Source: Chryseobacterium foetidum | GTDB lineage: Bacteria > Bacteroidota > Bacteroidia > Flavobacteriales > Weeksellaceae | Assembly (NCBI RefSeq): GCF_025457425.1 | Contig: NZ_JAMXIA010000001.1 | Coordinates: 1,302,001-1,366,000 of the forward strand | Reading direction: 5' to 3' | Length of the DNA: 64,000 nt | Part shown: positions 9,101-18,464 of the stretch, piece after piece | Numbering within the stretch: the first letter of the stretch is position 1 | Layout: every line of letters starts with the position of its first letter | The notes under the pieces: model-generated | Database searches by the model: none | Told to the model about the DNA's origin: nothing | What the model saw: the letters and a program-made list of their open reading frames with translations, nothing else | Made by a program: the position numbers and the translations under genes

Positions 9101-9132
9101 AAAGATTGCTTATTTTTAAGCAATCTTTTTTT
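9101..9132 (+). terminator. Terminator directly abutting the next start codon
   Basis: The perfect 12-bp stem AAAGATTGCTTA/TAAGCAATCTTT with a TTTT loop is followed by a T-run. The ATG of the next gene begins at 9133, immediately after the U-tract. Confidence 0.85.
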
Positions 9133-10776
9133 ATGCTTTTACTCATTTTATCCCTCATTCTACTTCTACCCACACTGATTGGATGGGGTTTAATTGCCGA
9201 AAAATCTTTTCGCTTCAATTTAACAGGAGGTATTTCAGGGAAAATTTTATCGGGAATACTGTTTTTAAGCTTGATTTTAACTGTAACTGCATTTTTTTTC
9301 GGCATCAATATTTACATTGAAGCAACCATCTTGTGTATCGGACTGTCATATTTCGTTAAAGAAAAATCTTATCATAAATTATTTACTTTTTTTAAAAATG
9401 CAGGTTGGGCTTTTTTTGCATCAGCAATCATCTGTGTCGCCTGTGCAAGCTTCTACCCTTTCATTTTGGATCATTTCGGGTATTACATTCCTACGATCAG
9501 GTGGCTATCTGAGTTTGGTATGATCAAAGGAATTTCAAATCTGGATCTTACATTGGGTCAAATGTCTGCGTGGCATATTTTCCAGACGGGATTTTCACAT
9601 TTTTCCGATCCTTTTTTAAGGATCAATCTGTTAGTTGCTGTCACTTATCTTATTTATATTTTTGAAAATAAAAACTGGGTTCATCTGGCATTTTTCCCGA
9701 TATTTCTCTTTTTCCTGCAATCTCCAAGTCCGGATTTGCCTGCTTATGTTTTTTCATTGATTGTTGTTCATGAGATATTGACTAAAACACAGATTAATTC
9801 CGGATTTCTTGCATTCAGTATTTTTATTTTCACAATTAAACCGACAATGATCTGGCTTCCGGTTTTTGTGTTTCTGATTATGGTTCTGAGAAAGGAAATG
9901 TCTTTAAAAATAATACTTTCAGGCACGTTTGTTTTAAGTCTTTTTATCATCAAAAACATTTGGATTTTCGGGTATCCTGTTTTCCCAATCACTGTTTTCG
10001 ATTTAAATTTTCCATGGAAACCAAATCCTGAAATGATGAGACAAAGCTCTGAATACGCGGTTTTAAAAACCTACGACGCTCAATATTCTTTAGAACAAAT
10101 CAAAAATTTTAGTTTTAAAGAAAAAATCACCAACTGGCTTTTTATTTCGGGAGTTAAATCAATATTTAATATCGGATTGATTGTTTCTTTATTATTTTAT
10201 GGAGTTTTTACATTAATAAAAAAAGAGAAAAAACATTATATTTTATTCGGTTCTTTGCTTTTAAAATCAATTCTAATTCTTTCATTTTCTGCACAATACC
10301 GCTTTTTTATGGAAGTATATCCTGTAATATTTATTGCAATTTTTTATACTTCAAACATCAGAAAATTCTCAGTTTTTATGTTCTCAGCCGGAAGTTTAGC
10401 TACTTTGAGCTTTCTGATTAATCCTGAAATTTTAAAATATCTCGTACCAAGTTTCAGACTCGGAAATACAATGGCAAAGTTTGAAATATCACAACTGTAC
10501 AAACCTGCAGAATACTTTCACACTGAATATGACAGTTTTAAAGTGGGAAATTTAAATTTTAAAGTTTCAAAAAAATATCCTTTTAATTACGAAACTCCTG
10601 CACCAGCCATCTCGGAGGGTTTTATGTTTGATTATCAAAAACTTGGAATATTTCCTCAATTGAAAAATCCTGAGAACATAAGTGAAGGATTTATCTGGAA
10701 AAAAATCGACGCAAAAGAACACAATGAATTGGACAACGCTATAAAAGTCATAAAAAACAACTATCAGCAACCCTGA
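9133..10776 (+). CDS. Polytopic membrane protein, possibly GT-C-like
   Basis: The 547-residue protein is almost wholly hydrophobic segments; I estimate 11-13 membrane helices, starting MLLLILSLILLLPTLIGW. The layout (helices, the loop SWHIFQTGFSHFSDPF, more helices, then a soluble tail of about 110 residues) is reminiscent of the LIC_10190-type and GT-C-fold membrane proteins of Bacteroidetes. I cannot assign a substrate. The ATG at 9133 is preferred, because the alternative start at 9106 lies inside the terminator stem. It is followed 42 bp later by aroC with its own promoter box. Confidence 0.75.
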   Translation: MLLLILSLILLLPTLIGWGLIAEKSFRFNLTGGISGKILSGILFLSLILTVTAFFFGINIYIEATILCIGLSYFVKEKSYHKLFTFFKNAGWAFFASAIICVACASFYPFILDHFGYYIPTIRWLSEFGMIKGISNLDLTLGQMSAWHIFQTGFSHFSDPFLRINLLVAVTYLIYIFENKNWVHLAFFPIFLFFLQSPSPDLPAYVFSLIVVHEILTKTQINSGFLAFSIFIFTIKPTMIWLPVFVFLIMVLRKEMSLKIILSGTFVLSLFIIKNIWIFGYPVFPITVFDLNFPWKPNPEMMRQSSEYAVLKTYDAQYSLEQIKNFSFKEKITNWLFISGVKSIFNIGLIVSLLFYGVFTLIKKEKKHYILFGSLLLKSILILSFSAQYRFFMEVYPVIFIAIFYTSNIRKFSVFMFSAGSLATLSFLINPEILKYLVPSFRLGNTMAKFEISQLYKPAEYFHTEYDSFKVGNLNFKVSKKYPFNYETPAPAISEGFMFDYQKLGIFPQLKNPENISEGFIWKKIDAKEHNELDNAIKVIKNNYQQP

Positions 10777-10806
10777 TCCGCTTTTTCTTATCTGAATAAA
10801 TTTCGG

Positions 10807-10814
10807 TAATTTTG
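10807..10814 (+). promoter_or_regulatory. aroC -7 promoter box (TAATTTTG)
   Basis: TAATTTTG fits TAnnTTTG and ends 5 nt before the aroC ATG, so the mRNA may be leaderless. Confidence 0.6.
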
Positions 10815-10818
10815 TACT

Positions 10819-11889
10819 ATGTTTAACAGCTTAGGAAATCTTCTCAGCCTCACTTCCTTCGGGGAAAGTCATGGCGCAGCTTACGGTGGAATTATCAATA
10901 ATTTTCCGGCAGGCGTAGAGATCAGTTTAGAAAAAATTCAGGCAGAACTTGACCGCAGAAAGCCTGGCCAGTCGGCAATTGTAACGCAAAGAAAAGAAAG
11001 CGATACCGTACAATTTCTATCAGGAATTTTTGAAGGAAAATCCACAGGAACACCGATTGGTTTCACCATCGAAAATGAAAATCAAAAGTCAAAAGATTAC
11101 GATCATATCGCCAATTCTTATCGCCCGAGTCATGCTGATTTCACGTATGACCAAAAATTTGGAATCAGAGATTACCGTGGCGGTGGAAAATCTTCTGCTC
11201 GTGAAACCATCAACTGGGTTGTAGCAGGAGCTTTGGCAAAACAGCTTTTACCTGAATTTGAAATTGACGCATACGTTTCTTCGGTAGGAGAAATTTTCTG
11301 CGAAAAACCTTATCAGGCTTTGGATTTTTCTAAAACCGAAAGCAATGAAGTCCGTTGTCCCGATGCTGAAACTGCCGAAAAAATGATTTCAAAAATTAAA
11401 GAAATCAAAAAAGAAGGCAACACCATCGGTGGAACAATCACCTGTGTTATCAAAAATGTTCCTGCAGGAATTGGCGAACCTGTTTTCTCTAAATTACAGG
11501 CTGAGCTGGCAAAAGCAATGCTCAACATCAATGCCTGTAAAGGTTTTGAATATGGCAGCGGTTTTTGTGGTGCAAAAATGACAGGCAAAGAGCACAACGA
11601 TCTCTTTAACGAAGATTTTTCAACAAAATCCAATCTTTCAGGAGGAATTCAGGGTGGAATTTCCAATGGAATGGATATTTATTTCAGAGTCGCTTTTAAA
11701 CCTGTTGCTACCATTTTAAAGCCTCAGGAAAGTGTGAATAGAAGTGGCGAAAAAGTAATTGTGGAAGGAAAAGGGAGACATGATGCCTGCGTTCTGCCGC
11801 GAGCAGTTCCCGTGGTGGAAGCCCTTGCAGCTTTCGTACTTGCCGACCTCTATCTGATTAACAAAACAAGAAACATCAACAATTTTTAA
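10819..11889 (+). CDS. aroC: Chorismate synthase
   Basis: This is the last shikimate-pathway enzyme, turning EPSP into chorismate with reduced FMN. At 356 residues its length is normal. Family signatures are LTSFGESHG at the N-terminus, [13 protein letters not shown], the [19 protein letters not shown] block, [11 protein letters not shown], and the C-terminal [17 protein letters not shown]. No truncation is seen. A thioredoxin-fold gene follows 12 bp later and may be cotranscribed. Confidence 0.97.
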   Translation: MFNSLGNLLSLTSFGESHGAAYGGIINNFPAGVEISLEKIQAELDRRKPGQSAIVTQRKESDTVQFLSGIFEGKSTGTPIGFTIENENQKSKDYDHIANSYRPSHADFTYDQKFGIRDYRGGGKSSARETINWVVAGALAKQLLPEFEIDAYVSSVGEIFCEKPYQALDFSKTESNEVRCPDAETAEKMISKIKEIKKEGNTIGGTITCVIKNVPAGIGEPVFSKLQAELAKAMLNINACKGFEYGSGFCGAKMTGKEHNDLFNEDFSTKSNLSGGIQGGISNGMDIYFRVAFKPVATILKPQESVNRSGEKVIVEGKGRHDACVLPRAVPVVEALAAFVLADLYLINKTRNINNF

Positions 11890-11901
11890 TATAAATTAGT
11901 A

Positions 11902-12465
11902 ATGAAAAATTACTGGGACAACGCCATTTCTTTCGAAGAATATGTGCAAATCGCAAAACAAAGACTTGAAAATCCTGCAAATGAACAGGAAAAAGAATAT
12001 AAACAATACTACGAACTCGGGCTTCAACGCATCGATAGAACGTGGAAAAAATATACACCGGATGAAGAGCAGCTTCAAACTTTGGAGTCAAAAAATTTTA
12101 AAGGAAAAATTTTAATTATCTCTGAAGCATGGTGCGGCGACGCAAGTGCAACGGTTCCGGCTTTGGTGAAGTTTTTTGAAGGAAAAAATGAGGTAAAAAT
12201 ATTCCTGAGAGACAGCGATAAAAGTCTTATTAATCAGTTTTTGACAAATGGTACAGAATCGATTCCTAAAGTTTTAATTTTAAATGAAGATTTTAGTGTG
12301 AAAAATTCGTGGGGACCGCGTCCAAAATTCGGGCATGAGCTTTTACTTAAATTTAAGGCTGATCCCGAAGCGTATCCGAGAGAGACTTTCTACAATGATC
12401 TGCAGCTTTATTACGCTAAAAACAGAGGCAAAGATGCTGTTGCAGAAATCCTTGAATTACTGTAA
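11902..12465 (+). CDS. Thioredoxin family protein (thioredoxin_9-like)
   Basis: The 187-residue cytoplasmic protein has an N-terminal helical part (DNAISFEEYVQIAKQRLENP) and a thioredoxin fold around residues 65-150. The active-site region reads EAWCGDAS, so only the first of the two usual Cys is present; this is common in this family. SIPKVLIL supplies the cis-Pro loop. It may bind or reduce a partner as a monothiol, but the function is unproven. There is no signal peptide. It is 12 bp after aroC, so cotranscription is likely. Confidence 0.82.
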   Translation: MKNYWDNAISFEEYVQIAKQRLENPANEQEKEYKQYYELGLQRIDRTWKKYTPDEEQLQTLESKNFKGKILIISEAWCGDASATVPALVKFFEGKNEVKIFLRDSDKSLINQFLTNGTESIPKVLILNEDFSVKNSWGPRPKFGHELLLKFKADPEAYPRETFYNDLQLYYAKNRGKDAVAEILELL

Positions 12466-12567
12466 ATTACAGAAAAATTAAATATAAAATCGCCTACTTT
12501 ACAAAACAGCCATCTGATTTAAGACAAAGCGATTGCATATGACCAAAAAAACAATAAATAAGTACAT

Positions 12568-13107
12568 ATGAAAAAAAATATTATTTATATCGTCATTCTC
12601 GTAATTCTGGGTTGCATCTTTTTTATTCCAGGTCTTCAGCTTAAACTGAAAGAAGCATTTTTTCCGGTGGCTGCAATTGAAAAAGCGGTACACATCGCTC
12701 CCGAAGATTATGATGTTGAATTAAAAGGAATTAATGTAGCAAGTACCAATCTTAAAAACTTCAAAGACAAACCGATGTTTCTGAATTTTTGGGGAACGTG
12801 GTGTCCGCCGTGTCGTAAAGAATGGCCTTCTATCCAGAAACTGTATGACGGCAGAAAAGGTCATGTGGATTTTGTTTTGATTGCAATGAACGATCAGGAA
12901 GATGCTGTAAGAAAATTCTTAAAAGAAAACAACTACACCGTTCCTGTTTACATTGCCCAAAGTCCGATTTCTGAAAAACTTTTACCAAAGGCTTTTCCAA
13001 CTACATTTTTGCTGGACAAAACAGGAAGAATTATCATTAAAGAAGATGCGGCGACCAACTGGGATGCCGAAACGGTACATCAGTTTATCGACAATATTAT
13101 CAAATAA
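12568..13107 (+). CDS. TlpA-like membrane-anchored thioredoxin
   Basis: The 179-residue protein has an N-terminal membrane anchor (IIYIVILVILGCIFFIPG, residues 4-21) and a periplasmic TlpA/ResA-type domain. The domain has FLNFWGTWCPPCRKEWPS with the full WCPPC redox site (about residues 76-80) and the cis-Pro loop KAFPTTFLLD. It is expected to reduce periplasmic disulfides, for example in cytochrome maturation. It lies about 100 bp after the preceding thioredoxin-fold gene. Confidence 0.9.
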   Translation: MKKNIIYIVILVILGCIFFIPGLQLKLKEAFFPVAAIEKAVHIAPEDYDVELKGINVASTNLKNFKDKPMFLNFWGTWCPPCRKEWPSIQKLYDGRKGHVDFVLIAMNDQEDAVRKFLKENNYTVPVYIAQSPISEKLLPKAFPTTFLLDKTGRIIIKEDAATNWDAETVHQFIDNIIK

Positions 13108-13229
13108 TCCCAATACAGTTTTTAGTATCTAATAATGTGTATTTTAGACCACAAAATCTTAACACTTTTTATTATTTGCTGGTACAGAATTTGCGAATTG
13201 TAAAAGTGTTGAATTAAAACAAACACAAA

Positions 13230-13571
13230 ATGAAATATTCTAAACTTCATCTTGCTAAAGAAGCAATTCGCCACAAAGGCTTTATAAAAAAGATTCCGGA
13301 TATTTTCCGAATGGTGAAATTCTGGAGAAAGGGAATGTATCCCATGAGATCAATTGATGTAATTTTACCTATGTTGGGTTTACTTTACGTCATTTCTCCG
13401 ATAGATTTAATTCCTGATTTTATTTTTCCTGTGGTTGGCGTAATGGATGATTTGGCGATTTTGTCGCTCGCGATTCCTAAACTCATTCGGGAAGTAGATA
13501 AATTTCTTCTTTGGGAAGCCGAAAGGAGATTGGGCGAAACTAAAATTATCGACGCTGAGATCGTAAAATAA
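13230..13571 (+). CDS. YkvA family (DUF1232) membrane protein
   Basis: The 113-residue protein has the short DUF1232 core LYVISPIDLIPDFIFPVVGV (about residues 50-70) followed by MDDLAIL. This is the conserved hydrophobic hairpin of YkvA-like proteins, whose function is unknown. It is transcribed alone, with a terminator 10 bp after the stop. Confidence 0.88.
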   Translation: MKYSKLHLAKEAIRHKGFIKKIPDIFRMVKFWRKGMYPMRSIDVILPMLGLLYVISPIDLIPDFIFPVVGVMDDLAILSLAIPKLIREVDKFLLWEAERRLGETKIIDAEIVK

Positions 13572-13579
13572 TAACTCAG

Positions 13580-13616
13580 AAAGTCATTTTCTTAAAAAGG
13601 GAAATGACTTTTTTAA
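13580..13616 (+). terminator. Terminator of the YkvA gene
   Basis: AAGTCATTTTC pairs with GAAATGACTT across an A-rich loop, followed by T6. Confidence 0.8.
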
Positions 13617-13674
13617 TTTTAAAATAAATGATCGTGAAACGGCTGAGCGGGTCGTCATTTAAAATTCAAATCCT

Positions 13675-13682
13675 TAAATTTG
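13675..13682 (+). promoter_or_regulatory. pyrEF -7 promoter box (TAAATTTG)
   Basis: TAAATTTG fits TAnnTTTG and lies 20 nt before the ATG at 13703. It therefore argues against the longer reading-frame start at 13628. Confidence 0.65.
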
Positions 13683-13702
13683 CAGAATCTAATAAAAAAT
13701 TA

Positions 13703-15061
13703 ATGGAAAGTAAGAAAGAATTCTTTTTAGAATGCTACAAGCTGGGAATCATCAAATTTGGAAGATTTACTTTGAAAAGCGGTATCGAAAGTCCGTTTTA
13801 TGTAGATTTAAGACCATTGGCATCAGACCCGAAAATCCTTAAAAACCTCGCCAACTATCTTTTGGAAATGCTTCCGCTGGATAATTTTGATCTGATTTGC
13901 GGTGTTCCTTACGCTGCACTTCCTATGGCTACGGCGATGTCTCTTGAAAGTTATATTCCATTAATTATTAAAAGAAAAGAGGCAAAAAATTACGGAACCA
14001 AAAAACTGATCGAAGGAATTTACCAGAAAGGACAAAACTGTCTTTTGGTGGAAGACGTAATTACATCAGGCAAATCTTTGATTGAAACCATTGCCGAAGT
14101 AGAAAATGAAGACCTGAAGGTTGCCGATATTATTGTGGTTTTAGACCGTGAACAGGGCGGAAAACAGCTTTTGGAAAGCAAAGGATTTAAAGTTCATACC
14201 CTTTTCAATATCTCGGAAGTTTGTACTATTCTTCAGGAAGAAGGTGAACTTTCTGATGATGAAGTGAAAAGAATTCAGGACTTTTTGAAAGGAAACCACA
14301 TTCAGTTTGATGAGAAAAAGAGACTTTCTTATCAGGAAAAATTTGAAAATGCACAGCATTCTGTTTCTAAAAAATTGTTGGAAACAGCTTTGGCAAAAGA
14401 ATCAAATCTTATCGCATCAGCTGATGTAACAACGACTGACGAACTTTTGGCTTTGGCTGAAAAAGTGGGACCACACGTGATCGCTTTAAAAACACACATC
14501 GACATCATTTCAGATTTCGATTACGAAAAAACCATCGTTCCATTAAAAGCTTTGGCGCAAAAACACCGTTTTCTTTTGATGGAAGACCGCAAATTTGCTG
14601 ACATTGGAAACACACAGGAACTTCAGTTTACAAGCGGGGTTTTCAAAATTACAGATTGGGCAGACTTTGTTACTTCTCAGGTGATTGGCGGTTACGAATC
14701 GTTAGATTGCTTTAAAAATGTTGGTGTTGTTGCCATCATCGGAATGTCTTCAAAAGGAACTTTAACTACAAGTGCATACCGTGAAGAAGCTCTGAAAGTG
14801 GCGGCTTCGCATCCCAACGTGATTGGTGGAGTTTCTCAAAACCAGTTGCCGGATGAAATATTGCTCTTTACTCCCGGAGTGAATTTAGCAGATTCAGGAG
14901 ACGGAAAAGGACAGCAGTACAACACGCCGGAGCACGTCTTTAAAACACTTCACACAGATTTCATTATTGTAGGAAGAGGAATTTATAAATCTGAAAACCC
15001 TGAAGAAGCAGCGCTTACGTATAAAAACGAAGGCTGGAAAGCATATCAGGATTCTTTGTAA
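13703..15061 (+). CDS. pyrEF: Bifunctional orotate phosphoribosyltransferase / OMP decarboxylase
   Basis: This 452-residue fusion carries out the last two steps of UMP synthesis. Residues 1-195 are PyrE: FTLKSGIESPFYVDLR, then the PRPP loop LLVEDVITSGKS. Residues 225-450 are PyrF with the catalytic MEDRKFADIGNTQ (Asp-Lys-Asp charge network) and the phosphate-binding IIVGRGIYKS. Both active sites look intact. The domain order and the EDRKFADIGNT-type decarboxylase resemble eukaryotic UMP synthase. The promoter box fixes the start. A terminator follows the gene. Confidence 0.95.
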   Translation: MESKKEFFLECYKLGIIKFGRFTLKSGIESPFYVDLRPLASDPKILKNLANYLLEMLPLDNFDLICGVPYAALPMATAMSLESYIPLIIKRKEAKNYGTKKLIEGIYQKGQNCLLVEDVITSGKSLIETIAEVENEDLKVADIIVVLDREQGGKQLLESKGFKVHTLFNISEVCTILQEEGELSDDEVKRIQDFLKGNHIQFDEKKRLSYQEKFENAQHSVSKKLLETALAKESNLIASADVTTTDELLALAEKVGPHVIALKTHIDIISDFDYEKTIVPLKALAQKHRFLLMEDRKFADIGNTQELQFTSGVFKITDWADFVTSQVIGGYESLDCFKNVGVVAIIGMSSKGTLTTSAYREEALKVAASHPNVIGGVSQNQLPDEILLFTPGVNLADSGDGKGQQYNTPEHVFKTLHTDFIIVGRGIYKSENPEEAALTYKNEGWKAYQDSL

Positions 15062-15105
15062 CAATACATTGCATATCATAAGCTCCGAAAGAGCGAAATC
15101 AACAG

Positions 15106-15129
15106 CACAGGGTAATGCCCTGTGTTTTT
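15106..15129 (+). terminator. Terminator of pyrEF
   Basis: CACAGGG/CCCTGTG hairpin (loop TAATG) followed by T5, 45 bp after the stop. The 260-bp spacer downstream also carries the TATATTTG box at 15296-15303 serving the next gene. Confidence 0.75.
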
Positions 15130-15320
15130 CGTATCATTCAGTTAGAAAAAGCAATGAAAGGGCGACATCAAAATCTCATTTTTATAAAGATGAAACTTTT
15201 CGACCTTAAAAAAACAGACTTTTGTGAATAAATAACAGTTCTTTTCAGACTGAAAATTAATTTAAAATATGATTACATTTAAATCTAAAATACGTTATAT
15301 TTGATGCTTTATCAGCCATT

Positions 15321-18140
15321 TTGAAAAAGTTCAGCATCGTTATTATTTCGTTTTTAGGGTTTGTACAGATTTCTGCACAGAAAGACAGTATTTTTATCAG
15401 TGCTAAACTTTCTGAAGACCGAAAAACACTTGACGTTGAGCAAAGAATTGTGTACCATAATCACTCCGATAAAGATCTCAACAGCCTGAAACTTCTCAAC
15501 TGGATTGCCGCTTACAACAACCGCAAAACCGCTTTGGTCTACAGAAAACTGGAAGACCGGAACAACAAACTTCATTTTGCAAAACAGGACGAACTCGGAA
15601 AATTACTTGAACTGAGCATTACCAAAGATGATCAGAACTTTTTAATTGAAAAAAAAGAAACTGAAAATCTCTATTTACCACTTCAAAATCCTCTAAAAGC
15701 CGGAGAAGAAATTGTTTTAAATTTAAAATATAAACTTCAGCTTCCTGATAAAAAATTTACGGGTTACGGGACTTCCGATATTAATACTTCGCTGAAATAT
15801 TTCTTCATCGTTCCCGATCATTTTGACAAAGAAAATAATCTAAGCCGGAATTATCTCGATATTGAGGAATCTGTTAATTTCAACACCTTTTGGAAGATTG
15901 ATTTGAATCTGCCAACAGAATTTCATGCGCAGGGAAATCTTGATCAGACCGCCGGTAATTCGTTTGAAGGCTATCTGGATTCTGATCCGGAATTCATTAT
16001 TTCGAAAGACAAATTTCCTGTTTTAAATATTGGTTCAGACAGTTTTAAAACAGAAATCAAACTCGGTTACAACATCAGTGAGCAGGAAAAACAGAATCTT
16101 GAATTTTTCCTTCCGCTGCAACTTAAATTTATAGAAGACAGAATCGGGACTATTCCCGAAAGGCTTTTTATTTCTGAAAAATTCAGGGCTAAAGAAGACT
16201 TCTTTGGAAACAATGATATCAAATTCTGGATATTTAATTTTAAACTTTTCACAGACGCTGAAAAAGCAGATCAGGACTATTTTGGAATCGTTTCTAAAAA
16301 AGTTTTAGACGAAAAAATCATTGCCGACAAGCAGAATCATCACTGGTTCAAAAACGGACTGAAATCCTATCTTGAAATTCAGTATTTAAAGAAATTTTAC
16401 CGTGATGCGAAACTTCTGGGAAATCTCACCGAAACTAAAGTTCTGGGAATTAAACCTGTAAAGTTTTTTCATGCTTCAGAAGTAAAACTGCTTGATCGCT
16501 ATGGTTTGGCATATCAGTACATCATGACGCAGAATCTCGATCAGAAAATTGGTGAAAAGTTTTCGGAGCTGAGCAACTTCAACGATATGGCGATTTCCAA
16601 TTTTGAAACTGGAAGCCTTTTCAGTTACACTGCCGATAAAATGGGGGAAAATCAGTTTAATGATTTGGTTAAAAATTACATCTCAGAAAATACAGACACT
16701 CAGATCAATCCCGAAGATTTTCTGAAAGATCTGGCTGAAAAAGAGAAATCTTCAGCTTATTTCAGTGATTTTTTAAAACAGAAAAACCGTGATAATTTCA
16801 GACTGAAAAATTTCAGAGCTAAAAAAGACGAAGCTCTGGAAGTTCGGATTGTAAAAAATACTTCAGAAGCCATTCCTGTAAAACTTGAAACAGAAAACCG
16901 TGACGGTTCCAGAAAATCGTATTGGGTGGAAACGGAGAAAAATGAAAGGCTGAAAACCTTCGAAATTCCGGCAGATGATCTTTATAAAATCACGCTGAAC
17001 AACGGCTACATCTTTCCGGAGCCCAATTACAGAGACAATTATCTTTACACAAAAGGTATATTCTCCAATTCAAAAAAGATCAAATTTAAACTCATCAAAG
17101 ACATTCCGAATCCTGAGTTTAATGAAATATATTTAAATCCGAGAGTGCGTTTCAGCAATGCTTACGACAAGTTTCTTCTTGGGATGAACTTTAGAAACGA
17201 ATCTCTTTTCGACCAGAAATTTGCCTATTCCGTAACACCTTATTACAGCACAGGAACCGGAAAAATGGTAGGTTCGGGCGGTGTCTCCTATTCTTTTTTA
17301 CCTGCTGAAAGTTTTATCAGAGCTTTAACTTTCGGAGTTTCTGCTGCCCATTTCCATTATGATTATGAGCTGGCATATTCCAGAGCCTCGGCATCGGCAG
17401 GGATAAGTTTTCAGAAACCTCCGAGAAGTACCGTAAGCAGAGGATTGGCTTTGTCTTACAATTATTATCAAAGAGATTTGAGCCTAAAAATGATTGCCAA
17501 CCGCGATTACGATAAATATAATTTGTGGAGCGTAGGTTATGGCTATACCGACAACCAGATGATTCACGAAAAAAGCATGAGCATCAGCACGCAGGGGATG
17601 GAAGATTTTAACAAAATCACCGCTGAAGCTTTCTATCGCTGGGAATTCGCCCCAAGACAAAAGCTGAGCCTAAGACTTTTTGCCGGATATTTTGCGAGAA
17701 ACGAAACCAGAAACAACACCTTCAATTACGGGATCTCAAGAGTTTCAGATTACTCATTTTCATACAATCTCTTAGGTCAAAGTGCCACGGAAGGACTGCT
17801 TTCCCAACAGTATGTTTTGGCAGACGGAGGTTTTAAGTCATTAATCCCAGGCTCCGTTAATCAATGGATTACTTCTTTTAATCTTGATACGAGTGTATGG
17901 AAAATGATACACGTTTACGCTGATGCAGGCGTATATAAAAACAAAAACTTCGATCCAAAATTCATCTGGGATTCGGGTCTGAAAGTACGTGTGATCCCTG
18001 ATTTTCTTGAAGTATATCTTCCGGTACAGTCGAGTTTAGGCTTTGAACCGGGCTTCAAAGATTATGGCAAAAGAATACGTTATACTTTGATTTTAAATCT
18101 TGGAACAATTATAAATGCTGCGAGGAGAGGTTGGTATTAA
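15321..18140 (+). CDS. M1-aminopeptidase-like protein without zinc motif, fused to a beta-barrel-like C-terminus
   Basis: The 939-residue protein starts with TTG and a signal peptide (VIISFLGFVQISAQ). Residues 20-230 resemble the M1 N-terminal beta domain. Residues 240-530 resemble the catalytic helical domain: the segment HHWFKNGLKSYLEIQY (about residue 339) corresponds to the M1 zinc region, but no HExxH is present and the NEG glutamate is replaced. Residues 600-939 are rich in alternating aromatic strands and end YTLILNLG...RRGWY, like an outer-membrane barrel. It is inferred to be a surface-located pseudopeptidase. No in-frame ATG exists upstream, and TATATTTG lies 18 nt before the TTG. 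Confidence 0.75.
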   Translation: MKKFSIVIISFLGFVQISAQKDSIFISAKLSEDRKTLDVEQRIVYHNHSDKDLNSLKLLNWIAAYNNRKTALVYRKLEDRNNKLHFAKQDELGKLLELSITKDDQNFLIEKKETENLYLPLQNPLKAGEEIVLNLKYKLQLPDKKFTGYGTSDINTSLKYFFIVPDHFDKENNLSRNYLDIEESVNFNTFWKIDLNLPTEFHAQGNLDQTAGNSFEGYLDSDPEFIISKDKFPVLNIGSDSFKTEIKLGYNISEQEKQNLEFFLPLQLKFIEDRIGTIPERLFISEKFRAKEDFFGNNDIKFWIFNFKLFTDAEKADQDYFGIVSKKVLDEKIIADKQNHHWFKNGLKSYLEIQYLKKFYRDAKLLGNLTETKVLGIKPVKFFHASEVKLLDRYGLAYQYIMTQNLDQKIGEKFSELSNFNDMAISNFETGSLFSYTADKMGENQFNDLVKNYISENTDTQINPEDFLKDLAEKEKSSAYFSDFLKQKNRDNFRLKNFRAKKDEALEVRIVKNTSEAIPVKLETENRDGSRKSYWVETEKNERLKTFEIPADDLYKITLNNGYIFPEPNYRDNYLYTKGIFSNSKKIKFKLIKDIPNPEFNEIYLNPRVRFSNAYDKFLLGMNFRNESLFDQKFAYSVTPYYSTGTGKMVGSGGVSYSFLPAESFIRALTFGVSAAHFHYDYELAYSRASASAGISFQKPPRSTVSRGLALSYNYYQRDLSLKMIANRDYDKYNLWSVGYGYTDNQMIHEKSMSISTQGMEDFNKITAEAFYRWEFAPRQKLSLRLFAGYFARNETRNNTFNYGISRVSDYSFSYNLLGQSATEGLLSQQYVLADGGFKSLIPGSVNQWITSFNLDTSVWKMIHVYADAGVYKNKNFDPKFIWDSGLKVRVIPDFLEVYLPVQSSLGFEPGFKDYGKRIRYTLILNLGTIINAARRGWY

Positions 18141-18258
18141 ACCATTTTTGAAAATACAAAAGTCACCTTCATTATTTACTCTGTAAATTTTTGTGCAAAT
18201 CTCAAGAAAACACCTTACAAGTCTGAAAGTTAGAAAACAACCTTCCGGAAAGCTTCCT

Positions 18259-18326
18259 GCACCCCTGCAACAGCTTTGCCGGAAACCTTACAAGCCTGTC
18301 GCACCCTGGCAACACCCTTGCCGGAA
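18259..18326. repeat. Two GC-rich direct repeats, 26 bp, period 42
   Basis: GCACCCCTGCAACAGCTTTG... and GCACCCTGGCAACACCCTTG... match at 22 of 26 positions. They stand out in base composition from the AT-rich surroundings. The rest of this 324-bp convergent spacer shows only the terminator of the minus-strand gene. Confidence 0.6.
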
Positions 18327-18412
18327 CGTGAGAAAGTTTAATGCAGTCGTGTAATAAGCTTTCTCATAAAAAGATCAAACTTTTCCAAGATTGCTATTCT
18401 TTTTGTAAGCAT

Positions 18413-18442
18413 AAAAAAACAGCTGCATTTCTGCAGCTGTTT
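18413..18442 (-). terminator. Terminator of the T9SS cargo gene
   Basis: On the minus strand the stem AACAGCTGCAG.../TGCAGCTGTT is followed by T7, 23 bp after the stop. Confidence 0.8.
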
Positions 18443-18464
18443 CCTGTTTATATCTTAACTAAAA

